Positions 27,966 to 39,763 of a stretch of DNA of 64,000 nt are shown one piece after another. The notes under the pieces are model-generated. The model ran no database searches. It saw nothing but the letters and a program-made list of their open reading frames with translations, and was not told the DNA's origin. Positions within the stretch are counted from its first letter, which is position 1, and each line of letters begins with the position of its first letter. This DNA is from Brevibacterium sp. XM4083 (lineage in GTDB: Bacteria; Actinomycetota; Actinomycetes; Actinomycetales; Brevibacteriaceae): NCBI RefSeq assembly GCF_006489205.2, contig NZ_VFYR02000001.1, positions 608,563 to 672,562 on the forward strand, in the 5' to 3' direction. The translations under genes and the position numbers were made by a program.

Positions 27966-29432
27966 ATGTCGGAATTCCCCGAGGCCAAGGCCTGGAAGAT
28001 GCTCATCGGCGGAGAATGGGTCGACGCCCTCGACGGGGGGACGCACGACGTCATCACCCCCATCGACCGCAACGTCGTCATCGCCACGGTGCCCGAGGGC
28101 AAGGAAGCCGACGCCGACCGCGCCGTCAAGGCCGCGCGCGCCGCGTTCCCCGCCTGGGCGGGCCTGCCGTTCAAGGAGCGTCAGAAGCTGCTCATCAAGT
28201 GCGCCGACGCCCTTGAGGCCGGGTCGGAGGAGCTCGCCGAGCTCACCGCACTCGACACCGGCAACGCGATCCGCACCCAGGCGCGCCCCGAGACCGTCAT
28301 CCTCGCCGATCTCTTCCGCTACATGGGCGGGGTCGCCGGAGAGGTCAAGGGCACGACCCTGCCCGCCGGCGACAAGCAGTTCCAGTACACGAAGCGCGTG
28401 CCCCTCGGCGTCGTCGCCGGCATCCTGCCGTGGAACTCGCCGCTGATGATCGCGGCGTTCAAGACCCCGGCCGCGCTCGCCGCCGGCAATACGATCGTCC
28501 TCAAGTCCGCCGAAGACGCGCCCCTGACGATCCTCAAGATGGCCGAACTCCTCGACGGGATCCTCCCGCCCGGTGTCCTCAACGTCGTCACCGGCAAGGG
28601 CTCGGTCATCGGCGAGGCCCTCAACGTCCACCCCGACGTCGACAAGCTCTCGTTCACCGGGTCGACGGGCGTCGGTCGCCACGTCGCCGAGGTGGCCGGC
28701 CAGCGCCTCGCGCATTCGTCGATGGAGCTCGGCGGCAAGAGCCCGAACATCATCTTCCCCGACTCCGACGACGAGGACACCGTCGAGCAGGTCCTCCTCT
28801 CGACGCGCTTCGCCCGCCAGGGACAGTCGTGCACGATGGGCTCGCGCCTCTTCCTCCACGAGGACATCTACGATTCGTTCCTCGAGAAGCTCGTCGCCGC
28901 GGTGGCGAAGATGAAGGTCGGGGATCCGCGGGACGAGGAGACCGACATCGGCGCGATCATCAACGAGAAGCAGTACGACCAGGTGCAGAGCTACATCGAC
29001 ATCGGCAAGGGCATGGACGGCGTCGAGGTCGCCTACGACGGTCACGGCGAGCTCAACGTCGGCGAGCCCGGCTTCTACCATGCGCCGGTGATCTTCTCGA
29101 AGGCGCAGAACGACTGGCAGACGAGTCAGGAGGAGATCTTCGGACCCGTCCTCTCCGTCATCCCGTGGAAGACCGTCGACGAGGTCATCTCGATGGCCAA
29201 CACGAACGAATACGGTCTCGCCGCCTACGTCTTCACGAAGGACCTCGATTCGGCGTTGACGATGGCCGACCGGATCGAGTCCGGCTGGATCCAGGTCAAC
29301 CAGGGCGGCGGACAGCTGGCCGGGCAGTCCTACGGCGGCATGAAGAACTCGGGCTTCGGTCGTGAGGCCTCGCTCGAGGGCATGCTCGAGGGCTTCACGC
29401 AGATCAAGCAGGTCAACATCCGGATCCGCTGA
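27966..29432 (+). CDS. Aldehyde dehydrogenase, NAD(P)-dependent
   Basis: 488 residues of the classical ALDH family. Seen: VAGILPWNSPL (nucleotide-binding region), FTGSTGVG (dinucleotide turn), MELGGKSPN with the catalytic Glu, and ARQGQSCTMGSR with the nucleophile Cys. The C-terminal EIFGPVLSVIPW and NTNEYGLAAYVFTKD are typical. It oxidises an aldehyde to the acid; the best match by overall form is the betaine/aminoaldehyde or phenylacetaldehyde type, but the substrate is not determined. GAGAGGA precedes the ATG. Single-gene unit with a strong terminator downstream. Confidence 0.92.
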   Translation: MSEFPEAKAWKMLIGGEWVDALDGGTHDVITPIDRNVVIATVPEGKEADADRAVKAARAAFPAWAGLPFKERQKLLIKCADALEAGSEELAELTALDTGNAIRTQARPETVILADLFRYMGGVAGEVKGTTLPAGDKQFQYTKRVPLGVVAGILPWNSPLMIAAFKTPAALAAGNTIVLKSAEDAPLTILKMAELLDGILPPGVLNVVTGKGSVIGEALNVHPDVDKLSFTGSTGVGRHVAEVAGQRLAHSSMELGGKSPNIIFPDSDDEDTVEQVLLSTRFARQGQSCTMGSRLFLHEDIYDSFLEKLVAAVAKMKVGDPRDEETDIGAIINEKQYDQVQSYIDIGKGMDGVEVAYDGHGELNVGEPGFYHAPVIFSKAQNDWQTSQEEIFGPVLSVIPWKTVDEVISMANTNEYGLAAYVFTKDLDSALTMADRIESGWIQVNQGGGQLAGQSYGGMKNSGFGREASLEGMLEGFTQIKQVNIRIR

Positions 29433-29868
29433 GCGAGTCGGGCTCTCGTCCGGCTGCTCCGGTCCGGCTGTTCCGGCTCGGCTGTTCCGGTTCGGCTGCT
29501 CCAGTGATCCACGGAGGGCAGGGGAGTGATCCCCTGCCCTCCGTGGCGTCCGGGCGTGCGGGCCGGTCGTGTCCGCGTGTTCAGCCGTGCCTGTGCGTGC
29601 GGTCGTGCCATCCCCGCGCCGAGGCGGTCGCGCGATGTGATGTCCATGACCCTTTCGCGCTCGCCTCGGTGTTGGTCGGGGGCGCCCAGCGGACAGGGCA
29701 CCTGGCTCTGGGATCGCGCATGAGCGCTGGTCGCGCGGTGCCCGCGGCGGTGATCGGGACGAGCGGCGGGCCCGCCGGGGCGCGGATGCGGGCGTGCCGA
29801 GAATGACAGCCGTGTCATTCTCCCGATAGCATAAGCTCAAAGAAAACTCGTGAAGGAGCAGACTCCCT
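29433..29868. other. Intergenic region between aldehyde dehydrogenase and DUF3263 genes
   Basis: 436 bp. It holds a short tandem repeat of CGGCTGTTCCGG-like units at about 29450-29503, a strong terminator (29509-29546) and the promoter region of the DUF3263 operon (TAGCAT or TAAGCT near 29826-29837). No gene is seen. Confidence 0.6.
29509..29546 (+). terminator. Terminator after aldehyde dehydrogenase
   Basis: A perfect 16-bp stem, 29509-29524 with 29531-29546, closes a 6-nt loop. No T tract follows. Confidence 0.8.
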
Positions 29869-30135
29869 ATGCCGCAGAACGATGGCGCCTCTGAACTGAG
29901 TGAGCTCGAGGTGTCCGTTTTGGAGTTCGAGCGGCGCTGGTGGAAGTACGGGGGAGCGAAGGACCACGCGATCCGCGAGCGCTTCGACATGTCCGCCACG
30001 AGCTACTTCCAGATTCTCAACTCCCTGCTCGACAATCCTGCGGCCCTCGCAAGCGACCCCATGCTGGTCAAGCGCCTGCGACGCATCCGCACCACGCGCC
30101 AGAGCGAACGCGCTCAGGCTCGCGTCTCGAGGTGA
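29869..30135 (+). CDS. DUF3263 protein
   Basis: 88 residues. It matches the actinobacterial DUF3263 family: LSELEVSVLEFERRWWKYGGAKDHAIRERFDMSATSYFQILN resembles a helix-turn-helix, and the C-terminus is strongly basic (RLRRIRTTRQ), which suggests nucleic-acid binding. The function is unknown. AAGGAG lies 10 nt before the ATG. The LytR_C gene follows after 3 nt, a pairing that recurs in Micrococcales. Confidence 0.85.
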   Translation: MPQNDGASELSELEVSVLEFERRWWKYGGAKDHAIRERFDMSATSYFQILNSLLDNPAALASDPMLVKRLRRIRTTRQSERAQARVSR

Positions 30136-30138
30136 CAC

Positions 30139-30798
30139 ATGGCTGACGACTACGACGACATCGAACCCGGCCGCCGCTCCGGCGCCCACCGCCAGGAGGC
30201 GGCCGCCTCGTCGAACGTCGGGGCGATCGTGCTCGTCATCGTTCTCGCGCTCGTCGCCGTGCTCCTCGTCGTCGCGGCCATCAACATCATCACCTCCTCG
30301 ATGCGCAATCCCGAGTCGAACGTCGCCGAACCCGCGCCGGAGACGTCTGCCCCGGCGACTCCGACGCCCTCGGAGAGCGAAGTCAGCGTCGCCGACTCCT
30401 CGCTCACCGTCGATGTCCTCAACGGCTCCGGGGTCTCCGGCGCGGCCAAGGACTTCTCGACTGCCGTGGAGGAGGAAGGCTGGACGGTCGGCCAGGTCGG
30501 CAACTACTCGACCAGTCGCAGCGACTCCGTCGTCTACTACAGCGACGACGCGAACGAGGCGCAGGCGAAGCTCGTCGCCGACGCCCTCGGCATCGAAGCC
30601 ACCGAGAGATCGAGTGACTTCACCGCTGACCTCACCGTGCTCATCTGCTCGGACATCGCCCAGCGCGGTCCCGCCTCGAGCGGCGGCGAATCCGCCGGCA
30701 CTGAGGAATCGGGAGCCCAGGGCGGTGGCACGACGGGTTCCGACGGCGCTGGGACGACCGCTGGCGATTCGACGGACGGCAGCCTCGGCGAGGGCTGA
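30139..30798 (+). CDS. LytR C-terminal domain membrane protein
   Basis: 219 residues: short cytoplasmic N-terminus, one membrane helix (about 28-50), then a LytR_C domain with VDVLNGSGVSGAAKDF and VVYYSDDANEAQAKLVADALG, and a Gly/Ser/Thr-rich tail. It has no LytR-CpsA-Psr catalytic domain, so it is not itself a cell-wall ligase; the C-terminal domain alone probably binds a wall or membrane partner. Second gene of the DUF3263 operon. Confidence 0.85.
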   Translation: MADDYDDIEPGRRSGAHRQEAAASSNVGAIVLVIVLALVAVLLVVAAINIITSSMRNPESNVAEPAPETSAPATPTPSESEVSVADSSLTVDVLNGSGVSGAAKDFSTAVEEEGWTVGQVGNYSTSRSDSVVYYSDDANEAQAKLVADALGIEATERSSDFTADLTVLICSDIAQRGPASSGGESAGTEESGAQGGGTTGSDGAGTTAGDSTDGSLGEG

Positions 30799-31077
30799 GC
30801 TCTGCACGACTGACCAGGGTGAACGCCGCTGGAATTCAAATGTAACGAATTGATAACAGTGTTGAGCGAACCTGAGACGCGCACCACGCTGGGGTAGAGT
30901 TTTACCAGCTAGGCAAGCACTGCACCTTGTGTTCTGATCGTGCTTCACCGAGATCAATCTCCAGAGGTCAATGAGAGAAATCGCGGGGTCTGTTGAGGTT
31001 TACTAGCGTTCGCTCTTCGCCACTGAGCTGTGGGGTCGGGCGAATTTCAAATGACACTGCATTTTTTTGGAGAAGCA
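30799..31077 (+). promoter_or_regulatory. Promoter and long 5' leader of the cold-shock gene
   Basis: TGAGAC (30873-30878) and TAGAGT (30895-30900), 16 bp apart, are a candidate promoter. This would give a leader of about 170 nt before the ATG at 31078. cspA-type genes often carry long leaders that refold with temperature; this one is A/T-richer than its surroundings and has TTTGGAG before the start. Confidence 0.5.
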
Positions 31078-31281
31078 ATGGCACAAGGCACCGTCAAGTG
31101 GTTCAACGCCGAAAAGGGCTACGGATTCATCACGCTCGAAGGCGATGGCCAGGACGTGTTCGTTCACTGGAGCGCCATTCAGATGGACGGCTACCGCTCG
31201 CTCGAAGAGGGCCAGCAGGTTGAGTTCGAGGTCGGAGAAGGTCAGAAGGGTCCCCAGGCGGAATCCGTCACCCTCCTCTGA
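31078..31281 (+). CDS. Cold-shock protein, CspA family
   Basis: 67 residues, a single cold-shock domain. RNP1 is KGYGFITL and RNP2 is VFVHWSAI (His-rather-than-Phe order as usual VFVH). It binds single-stranded RNA and DNA and acts as an RNA chaperone in the cytoplasm. The start follows TTTGGAG; an upstream in-frame ATG at 31030 would add 16 residues not found in the family. A strong terminator follows. Confidence 0.96.
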   Translation: MAQGTVKWFNAEKGYGFITLEGDGQDVFVHWSAIQMDGYRSLEEGQQVEFEVGEGQKGPQAESVTLL

Positions 31282-31315
31282 GTCTGATATCGCCCGTGTG
31301 ATACCGGACGAGACA

Positions 31316-31347
31316 CAGCCCCGCGATCTGTGCTGATCGCGGGGCTG
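31316..31347 (+). terminator. Terminator of the cold-shock gene
   Basis: A perfect 13-bp stem (31316-31328 with 31335-31347) is followed by AGGTTTT. Confidence 0.85.
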
Positions 31348-31378
31348 AGGTTTTCGCTGCCACGGGCGACTGGGGCGG

Positions 31379-32806
<1,428 letters not shown>

Positions 32807-32974
32807 GAGTCCACTGTGGGTCCGCGCTACGATGGGCACAAGTATGCACAATCTCGGCCCCTACTGACACAAGTGGTACTGACTTCCCTGTGGTGACCTC
32901 GAAGTGGGGCCGAAGACGTCAGAGAAGCGCAGCGGCTCCGGTGAGTTCGGGAGAGCACGGTGAGGAGGACGGAT

Positions 32975-33448
32975 ATGCCCCGGAAGCGCGTCGACGGCGT
33001 CATCGCCTCGTGGTCGCACAACTGTGCGGCGGAGGTGACGGTGGCGGTACTCGGCGGGGCGTGGAAGCCGGTCGTCCTCAGCGTGCTCGGGCGGCACGAG
33101 GTCATGCGCTTCGGCGAGCTCCGGCGGGCCGCGGGCGAGCCGACGCCGCGCGTGCTCACCCGACAGCTGCGAGAACTCGAAGAGGACGGGCTCATCTCCC
33201 GGACCGTCTACGCCGAGGTGCCGCCGCGCGTCGAATACCGCCTGACGGCCCGCGGCAGGAATGTGCAGCCGCTGCTCGATGCCATGGCGGAGTGGGGGCG
33301 CGACTACGCTGCCGACGTCGAACGCGAGTCGGCAGACGATGACACCGGTGTCGGCGGAGACCGCCGAGACTTCGGCGACGACGCCCCTGCCCATGCCGGA
33401 CGCGGCCGCGGCGACGCCGGCGCGGGGGACCGCGACCTCGGCGAATGA
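32975..33448 (+). CDS. HxlR-family transcriptional regulator
   Basis: 157 residues. The winged helix (about 10-105) shows VTVAVLGGAWKPVVLSVL, RFGELRRAA, RVLTRQLRELEEDGLISR and the wing VPPRVEYRLTARG. The last 45 residues are acidic and Gly-rich. HxlR regulators respond to aldehydes, quinones or oxidants and often control a divergent efflux gene, as here. The start is fixed by AGGAGG at 32963-32968, 6 nt before ATG 32975; the GTG at 32960 is part of that site. Confidence 0.93.
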   Translation: MPRKRVDGVIASWSHNCAAEVTVAVLGGAWKPVVLSVLGRHEVMRFGELRRAAGEPTPRVLTRQLRELEEDGLISRTVYAEVPPRVEYRLTARGRNVQPLLDAMAEWGRDYAADVERESADDDTGVGGDRRDFGDDAPAHAGRGRGDAGAGDRDLGE

Positions 33449-35395
<1,947 letters not shown>

Positions 35396-35417
35396 CCCAC
35401 GTCCGCCAGGCACTGAC

Positions 35418-35457
35418 GGAGCCGTGCCATCACCCGCAGGGGTGGTGGCACGGCTCC
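35418..35457 (+). terminator. Terminator of groEL
   Basis: An 18-bp stem with one T-G wobble (35418-35435 with 35440-35457) and a 4-nt loop, followed by TGTCATT. Confidence 0.85.
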
Positions 35458-35515
35458 TGTCATTCCTGCACTCGGTTGAGGCTCAGGCGGTTCTTCTCGG
35501 CAGGGGCCGTATCAG

Positions 35516-35570
35516 CGGCGGTCCGTCTCAGCGCTGGTCCGTCTCAGCGCTGGTCCGCCTGAGCGGTGTC
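35516..35570. repeat. Short tandem repeat downstream of groEL
   Basis: About three copies of a 16-bp unit, GGTCCGTCTCAGCGCT, the last diverged. They lie between the groEL terminator and the end of the convergent DUF1707 gene. Confidence 0.8.
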
Positions 35571-35601
35571 AGTCCCGTGCGCGATCAGTCTCCGCGCGTG
35601 C

Positions 35602-36369
35602 TCAGTCCCAGGGGTTGCCGCGACGGCGTCGCCGCTCTTCCCTCCGCCGCCGCAGTTCGTCCGTCGACGGCTCCTGCCCGGGGGCGTAGGGCGGGGCGAG
35701 CGGGTGGGGAGGCTGGAGGCCGTGGCCGAAGTTCTCCTCGTAGTCGTCGTCCTGGCGCGGCTGCTCCTCGAGCTGGCGCTTCGCCTCCTCATCGCCGAGG
35801 TGGGCCCGAGCGCGCTTCGTCAGCTCCTGCTTGCGTTTGCGGATGATCTCCTCTTTGCCGGTCATCTGCGCGACCGCGCCGAAGAACATCGGGCCGAGGA
35901 TGAAGATCGGCCAGAAGAAGATGAGGCCCCCGGAGAAGAGACTCGTTGCTCCCCAGATGAGGAGCATGAAACCGGCAGGACCGGCCATGAGACCGATGAG
36001 GGCGCGTTTGACCCGGTCGCGGTAGTACTTCTCCGCGGCTTCCTGGATCTGCTCGGGCGTGATCGGGATCCGATCATTGCTGAGCTGGGCGAGCGCGCGG
36101 GCGCGGCTCGCCTCGTCGAGGTGGTCGGGATCGACGGGTTCGGCCTCGGCGATGACGAGATCGTCGATGAGCGCCGGGATCTCTCCGAGGGTCTTCACCC
36201 GTGCGGCCGTCTCGGTGCGCTCATCGAACTCCGTGGCATCGATCTGGCCGAGCGCATACGCTTCGGAGAGCACGTCGGTGACCACGGCTCGATCGGCATC
36301 GGAGGCTCTGACCTGCCCGTAATCGCGCGGGTCGGCGCTGAAGCGGGACCAGAGTGGACGACTTTCCAT
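35602..36369 (-). CDS. DUF1707 membrane protein
   Basis: 255 residues. The N-terminal DUF1707 domain (about 20-75) reads VRASDADRAVVTDVLSEAYALGQIDATEFDERTE, a short SHOCT-like module that often precedes membrane segments. Two membrane helices lie at about 130-175. The C-terminus is charged and ends in an Arg-rich run. The function is unknown. The ATG 36369 lies 6 nt after TACAGT on the minus strand; a longer in-frame reading to 36402 would start upstream of that box. Confidence 0.85.
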   Translation of the reverse strand: MESRPLWSRFSADPRDYGQVRASDADRAVVTDVLSEAYALGQIDATEFDERTETAARVKTLGEIPALIDDLVIAEAEPVDPDHLDEASRARALAQLSNDRIPITPEQIQEAAEKYYRDRVKRALIGLMAGPAGFMLLIWGATSLFSGGLIFFWPIFILGPMFFGAVAQMTGKEEIIRKRKQELTKRARAHLGDEEAKRQLEEQPRQDDDYEENFGHGLQPPHPLAPPYAPGQEPSTDELRRRREERRRRRGNPWD

Positions 36370-36375
36370 CTGTCT

Positions 36376-36381
36376 ACTGTA
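36376..36381 (-). promoter_or_regulatory. -10 box of the DUF1707 gene, leaderless
   Basis: TACAGT on the minus strand ends 6 nt before ATG 36369. Confidence 0.6.
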
Positions 36382-36520
36382 ACCCCGCTCCCGCGGCCTC
36401 AAACCTGGGACGTCGCGGCGAATGCGGCGAGAGAATCTGGTCCGCCACGACGGCTGTCCGGTCGCGGGGACCAGTCCGACTCACGGTGCGGACAGCCCCG
36501 GTGAGCGGGGACGAAACCAC

Positions 36521-36526
36521 TACACT
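36521..36526 (+). promoter_or_regulatory. -10 box of the TSUP gene, leaderless
   Basis: TACACT ends 7 nt before GTG 36534, which this box selects over upstream in-frame starts. Confidence 0.6.
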
Positions 36527-36533
36527 TGCTCAG

Positions 36534-37283
36534 GTGGAACCTGTGGTCGTGCTCATCCTCGCAGCCGTCTTCATCGGGGCACTCGCACAGCGCATCACCG
36601 GAATGGGCTTCGGTCTGGTCTCCGGGCCGTTCCTCGTCCTCCTCCTCGATCCCGTCTCCGGGGTCCTCCTCGTCAACCTCTGCGGCATCGTCGCGGCCGC
36701 CACCGTCTTCGCGCGGACATGGCGCGAGGTCGAATGGCCGGTGTTCTGGAAGCTCGCCGTCGGCACGGTCGTCGGGACGGTGCCCGGGGCGCTGCTGACG
36801 ACGGCCCTGCCGACAGCGTCGCTGCAGGTGCTCATCGGCGTTCTCATCATCGCCTCGCTCGCCGTCTCCCTGCTCATCGGTCGGGTCGGAATGACGATGC
36901 CGGCGAACTTCGGCACGCAGTTCTCGGCCGGCTTCGTCTCCGGCACGATGTCAGCAGCGGCGGGCGCCGGCGGTCCCGCGGTGAGCGCGTACGCGGTGCT
37001 CACCCGCTGGGACCATCGGCCGTTCGCGGCGACCCTGCAGCCGTTCCTCGTCGTCGGCACCGCCTCGGCGATCATCGCGAAGGTCATCGTCGACGGCGGG
37101 GTGTGGCCGCAGCTCGACCCGGCCATCTGGATCGGGATCGGCGTCGTCCTCGTCACCGGCCTCCTCGGCGGGGATCTGCTTGCGCAGAAGGTCGCGCCGA
37201 CAGCGGCGCGGATCGCGATGATCGTTCTCGCCTTCGGCGGGGGAGCGGCGACGCTCGCCAAGGGCCTCGGCCTCTTCGGCTGA
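36534..37283 (+). CDS. TSUP-family permease (TauE/SafE type)
   Basis: 249 residues, about 8 membrane helices in two homologous halves. GMGFGLVSGPFLVLLLDPVSGV in the first and SGTMSAAAGAGGPAVSAYAVL in the second are the duplicated TauE/SafE motifs. Members move sulfite, sulfonates or organic anions; no sulfur gene is adjacent, so the substrate is open. The GTG start follows a TACACT box by 7 nt. Confidence 0.88.
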   Translation: MEPVVVLILAAVFIGALAQRITGMGFGLVSGPFLVLLLDPVSGVLLVNLCGIVAAATVFARTWREVEWPVFWKLAVGTVVGTVPGALLTTALPTASLQVLIGVLIIASLAVSLLIGRVGMTMPANFGTQFSAGFVSGTMSAAAGAGGPAVSAYAVLTRWDHRPFAATLQPFLVVGTASAIIAKVIVDGGVWPQLDPAIWIGIGVVLVTGLLGGDLLAQKVAPTAARIAMIVLAFGGGAATLAKGLGLFG

Positions 37284-37406
37284 CGACGCTGCACGCCCCG
37301 TTGTGCGGGCCGGACAAGCGGAGGCGGCATGCGGGGTTGGCTCAGTCGCTTGCCAGTTTCGTCGGGCATACTGGACAGTGATCCGTCCATCTGGGAGGCA
37401 TTGATC

Positions 37407-38228
37407 GTGGGAACAGTATTCCTGCTCATACTCATCGTTCTCGGCACCATCTTCTTCGTCGGTTACCGCAAGGAGAAGAAGCGCAAGCAAGAGCTTCACG
37501 CCGCGGAACTCGAACTCGTGAAGAAGGCAGCGGAAGAGGACGTCACCGAGTTCGGTGAGGAAGTCGCCGAACTCGACATCATCACGTCCGGAGTCGAACT
37601 CGACACCGGTGGCCAGCAGGACTACAAGCAGGCACTCGACTCCTACGACGTCGCGAAGGAGACGCTCGACAAGGTCGACGAGCCCACCGACATCCGCCAC
37701 GTCACCGAGGCGCTCGAAGACGGTCGCTACGCCGCGAAGTGCGTGCGCGCCCGCGTCGAGGGCAAGCCCCTTCCGGTGCGCCGCCCGCCGTGCTTCTTCA
37801 ATCCGCAGCACGGTCCCTCGGTCGAGGACATCGACTGGGCTCCCGCCGGCGGTCAGCTCCGGCCCGTTCCCGTGTGCGCCGCCGACGCCGAACGCGTCGC
37901 CGTGGGCGCCGAACCCGCCGTGCGCAAGGTCGTCACCGGTGACGGTCAGACCCGTCGGGCCTACTGGGAAGCAGGACCGGCCTACGCCGAATACAACCGC
38001 GGCTACTTCAACTCGTACGCCGGGTCCGGTCTTCTCCCCGGCGTCCTCATGGGCGCCATGCTCTTCGGCGGCATGGGCGGCGGCTGGGACGGCTCGTACG
38101 CCGACGGCTACCAGGACGGCATGGGCGCCGACGGCGGCGGAGGCGACATGGGCGGCGGAGACGGCGGAGGCTTCTTCGACGGCGGTGGCGACGGCGGCGG
38201 CCTCGACTTCGGAGGCTTCGACTTCTGA
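37407..38228 (+). CDS. Uncharacterised single-pass membrane protein with Gly-rich tail
   Basis: 273 residues, not recognised. One membrane helix (residues 1-20) is followed by a Lys/Glu-rich stretch likely to be coiled coil (about 22-55). A middle region (about 60-180) has DSYDVAKETLDKVDEPTD and a pair of Cys in RRPPCFFNPQHGPS and VPVCAADAE. The C-terminus carries a short hydrophobic patch (GVLMGAMLFGGMGGGWDG), then a Gly/Asp-rich tail ending GGFDF, like tails of TPM-type membrane proteins. GGGAGG-like site GGGAGG at 37393-37398, 8 nt before GTG 37407, sets the start. Its stop overlaps the start of the S4 gene. Confidence 0.7.
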   Translation: MGTVFLLILIVLGTIFFVGYRKEKKRKQELHAAELELVKKAAEEDVTEFGEEVAELDIITSGVELDTGGQQDYKQALDSYDVAKETLDKVDEPTDIRHVTEALEDGRYAAKCVRARVEGKPLPVRRPPCFFNPQHGPSVEDIDWAPAGGQLRPVPVCAADAERVAVGAEPAVRKVVTGDGQTRRAYWEAGPAYAEYNRGYFNSYAGSGLLPGVLMGAMLFGGMGGGWDGSYADGYQDGMGADGGGGDMGGGDGGGFFDGGGDGGGLDFGGFDF

Positions 38229-38455
38229 TGGACGTCGTGACCATCCGCGACGAGACGATCAGACTCGGTCAGCTCCTCAAGCTCCACGGCGTCGCCGAAC
38301 ACGGCGCGATGGCGAAGGATCTCATCGCCGCCGGTGACGTCCGGGTCAACGGCAAGGTCGAGACCCGTCGCGGGGCGACGATCCGCCCCGGCGACCGCGT
38401 CGAAGCCCTCGGTGAGGCCTTCGAGGTCGAGTCCGAAGGCACCGGCGAGGCGTAG
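38228..38455 (+). CDS. S4-domain RNA-binding protein (YbcJ/RqcP-like)
   Basis: 75 residues, one S4 domain: IRLGQLLKLHGVAEHGAMAKDLIAAGDVRVNGKVETRRGATIRPGD. Such small proteins bind structured RNA, and RqcP-type relatives work in ribosome quality control; which class this belongs to cannot be decided here. The ATG overlaps the upstream stop (TGATG), so translation is coupled to the unknown membrane protein. Confidence 0.88.
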   Translation: MDVVTIRDETIRLGQLLKLHGVAEHGAMAKDLIAAGDVRVNGKVETRRGATIRPGDRVEALGEAFEVESEGTGEA

Positions 38456-38481
38456 ACAGCGCCGACAGACAGCGGTCGCCG

Positions 38482-39108
38482 ATGATGAACCGGGCCACGG
38501 GTACGGGAATCGATCTCGACTTCCCGTTCCGTGGCCGCTGGCTCGTCCAGAACAGCCCAGCCGATCGCCTGCCCAGTCACGGAACCACTCTGTTCGCGAC
38601 GGCGCAGGCGATCGATTTCGTTCCCGTCGATGACGCGGGAAGGTCAGCGCCCTTCACCCTGACCTCACTGCTGGCCCCGGAACCGCCGCAGCGCTTTCCC
38701 GGCTTCGGCCGCGCGCTGCTCTCTCCCGCGAACGGCACGATCATCGCCGTCGATGACGACCACCCCGACCATCCTGCCCACCGTGGACTGCCTTCGCTGA
38801 GCTATATGGCCGTCCAACCTCGGCGCCTGCGCCGCGGATGGCCTGCGCTCGCCGGCAACCACATCGCCATCGACATCGGCGGGATTGTCGTCGTCCTCTG
38901 CCACGTGCGACGGCACAGCACCGAGGTCGTCGTCGGGCAGTCCGTCCGCCTCGGCGAGGTGGTGACGGAGACGGGAAACTCGGGCAACAGCACCGAACCC
39001 CACCTCCACATCCAGGCCATGGATCGGCTCGACCCTGAGCGCGCCGAGGCGGTGCCGCTGAGCTTCCGCGGCCGACTGCCGCGCAACGGCGAGATCATCG
39101 AAGCGTGA
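38482..39108 (+). CDS. M23-family peptidase-like protein without signal peptide
   Basis: 208 residues. LPSHGTTLFATAQAIDFVP has the first His and the Asp, GNHIAIDIGGIVVVLCHV follows, and GNSGNSTEPHLHIQ is the HxH motif of lysostaphin/M23 endopeptidases. The zinc ligands therefore look complete. There is no signal peptide or membrane helix, so either it is exported by another route or it acts on a cytoplasmic or recycled peptide. It sits 26 nt after the S4 gene and may be its third operon partner. Function beyond the fold is inference. Confidence 0.82.
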   Translation: MMNRATGTGIDLDFPFRGRWLVQNSPADRLPSHGTTLFATAQAIDFVPVDDAGRSAPFTLTSLLAPEPPQRFPGFGRALLSPANGTIIAVDDDHPDHPAHRGLPSLSYMAVQPRRLRRGWPALAGNHIAIDIGGIVVVLCHVRRHSTEVVVGQSVRLGEVVTETGNSGNSTEPHLHIQAMDRLDPERAEAVPLSFRGRLPRNGEIIEA

Positions 39109-39166
39109 ACGCAGCAGGGACGCGACCGGCTGTCGAAGGCGGTGCCGCGCTCGGCTCGATGAGGTG

Positions 39167-39763
39167 TCAGCTGTCGAGGGCGCGGGGATTCTCCTCCATG
39201 CCCGGCGCATCCCAGAGCGGGGACCACCGGGACATGTCGTCCTCGAACGGCAGTTCGCCGGAGAGGATGCCGCGGACCTGGATCTCGAGCGCATTGTCGC
39301 GCTGCCGGGGACCGGTCTGGGCGAAAGGGTAGAACGTTCCGCGCTTGTACTGGTAGACGAGGGCAAGGCGGCGCCCGTCCGGGTGCGCGAAGTAGACGGT
39401 CGAGCACAAGAGCATCGTGTCGAAGCCCTGATTGACGAGGGCGGAGTTGACGGCGTGGAGGTTCGTCACGAGGTTGACGGCGTCGGCATCCGCGTCGGAG
39501 ACGACCTGCCACGTGTAGCCGAAGCCGTCATTCGTCTGTCGCACACTCGCGGCCGGGTCCGAGCCGATGAGGGCGACGCTCTCCTGTTCGGCGGAGTCGA
39601 ACGCCGCGCCCTCGACCTGGCGGAAGACGACGGCACCGACACCGGTCGGGACGAATCCCGTCGCCGCCTGCAGGGTGAGCGCGGCCGGTGGGAGCGCGAA
39701 GAGGTCGTCGAGGTTGGCCCGTTTGGGTTTGGAGCGCCCCAGGATGGCGTCGAAGAAGCCCAT
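39167..39763 (-). CDS. pspAB: PspA-associated protein PspAB
   Basis: 198 residues beginning MGFFDAILGRSKPKRANLDDLFALP, the PspAB signature, with RNALEIQ...LPFEDDMSRWSPLWDAPGME near the C-terminus. It accompanies PspA in actinobacteria and is thought to help sense or answer membrane stress; the mechanism is unknown. GAGGAG lies 4 nt before ATG 39763. Last gene of the unit pspA-pspAA-htpX-pspAB. The 99 bp before it contain the 13-mer GGTCAGGCGGGGT twice (39798 and 39843). Confidence 0.88.
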   Translation of the reverse strand: MGFFDAILGRSKPKRANLDDLFALPPAALTLQAATGFVPTGVGAVVFRQVEGAAFDSAEQESVALIGSDPAASVRQTNDGFGYTWQVVSDADADAVNLVTNLHAVNSALVNQGFDTMLLCSTVYFAHPDGRRLALVYQYKRGTFYPFAQTGPRQRDNALEIQVRGILSGELPFEDDMSRWSPLWDAPGMEENPRALDS

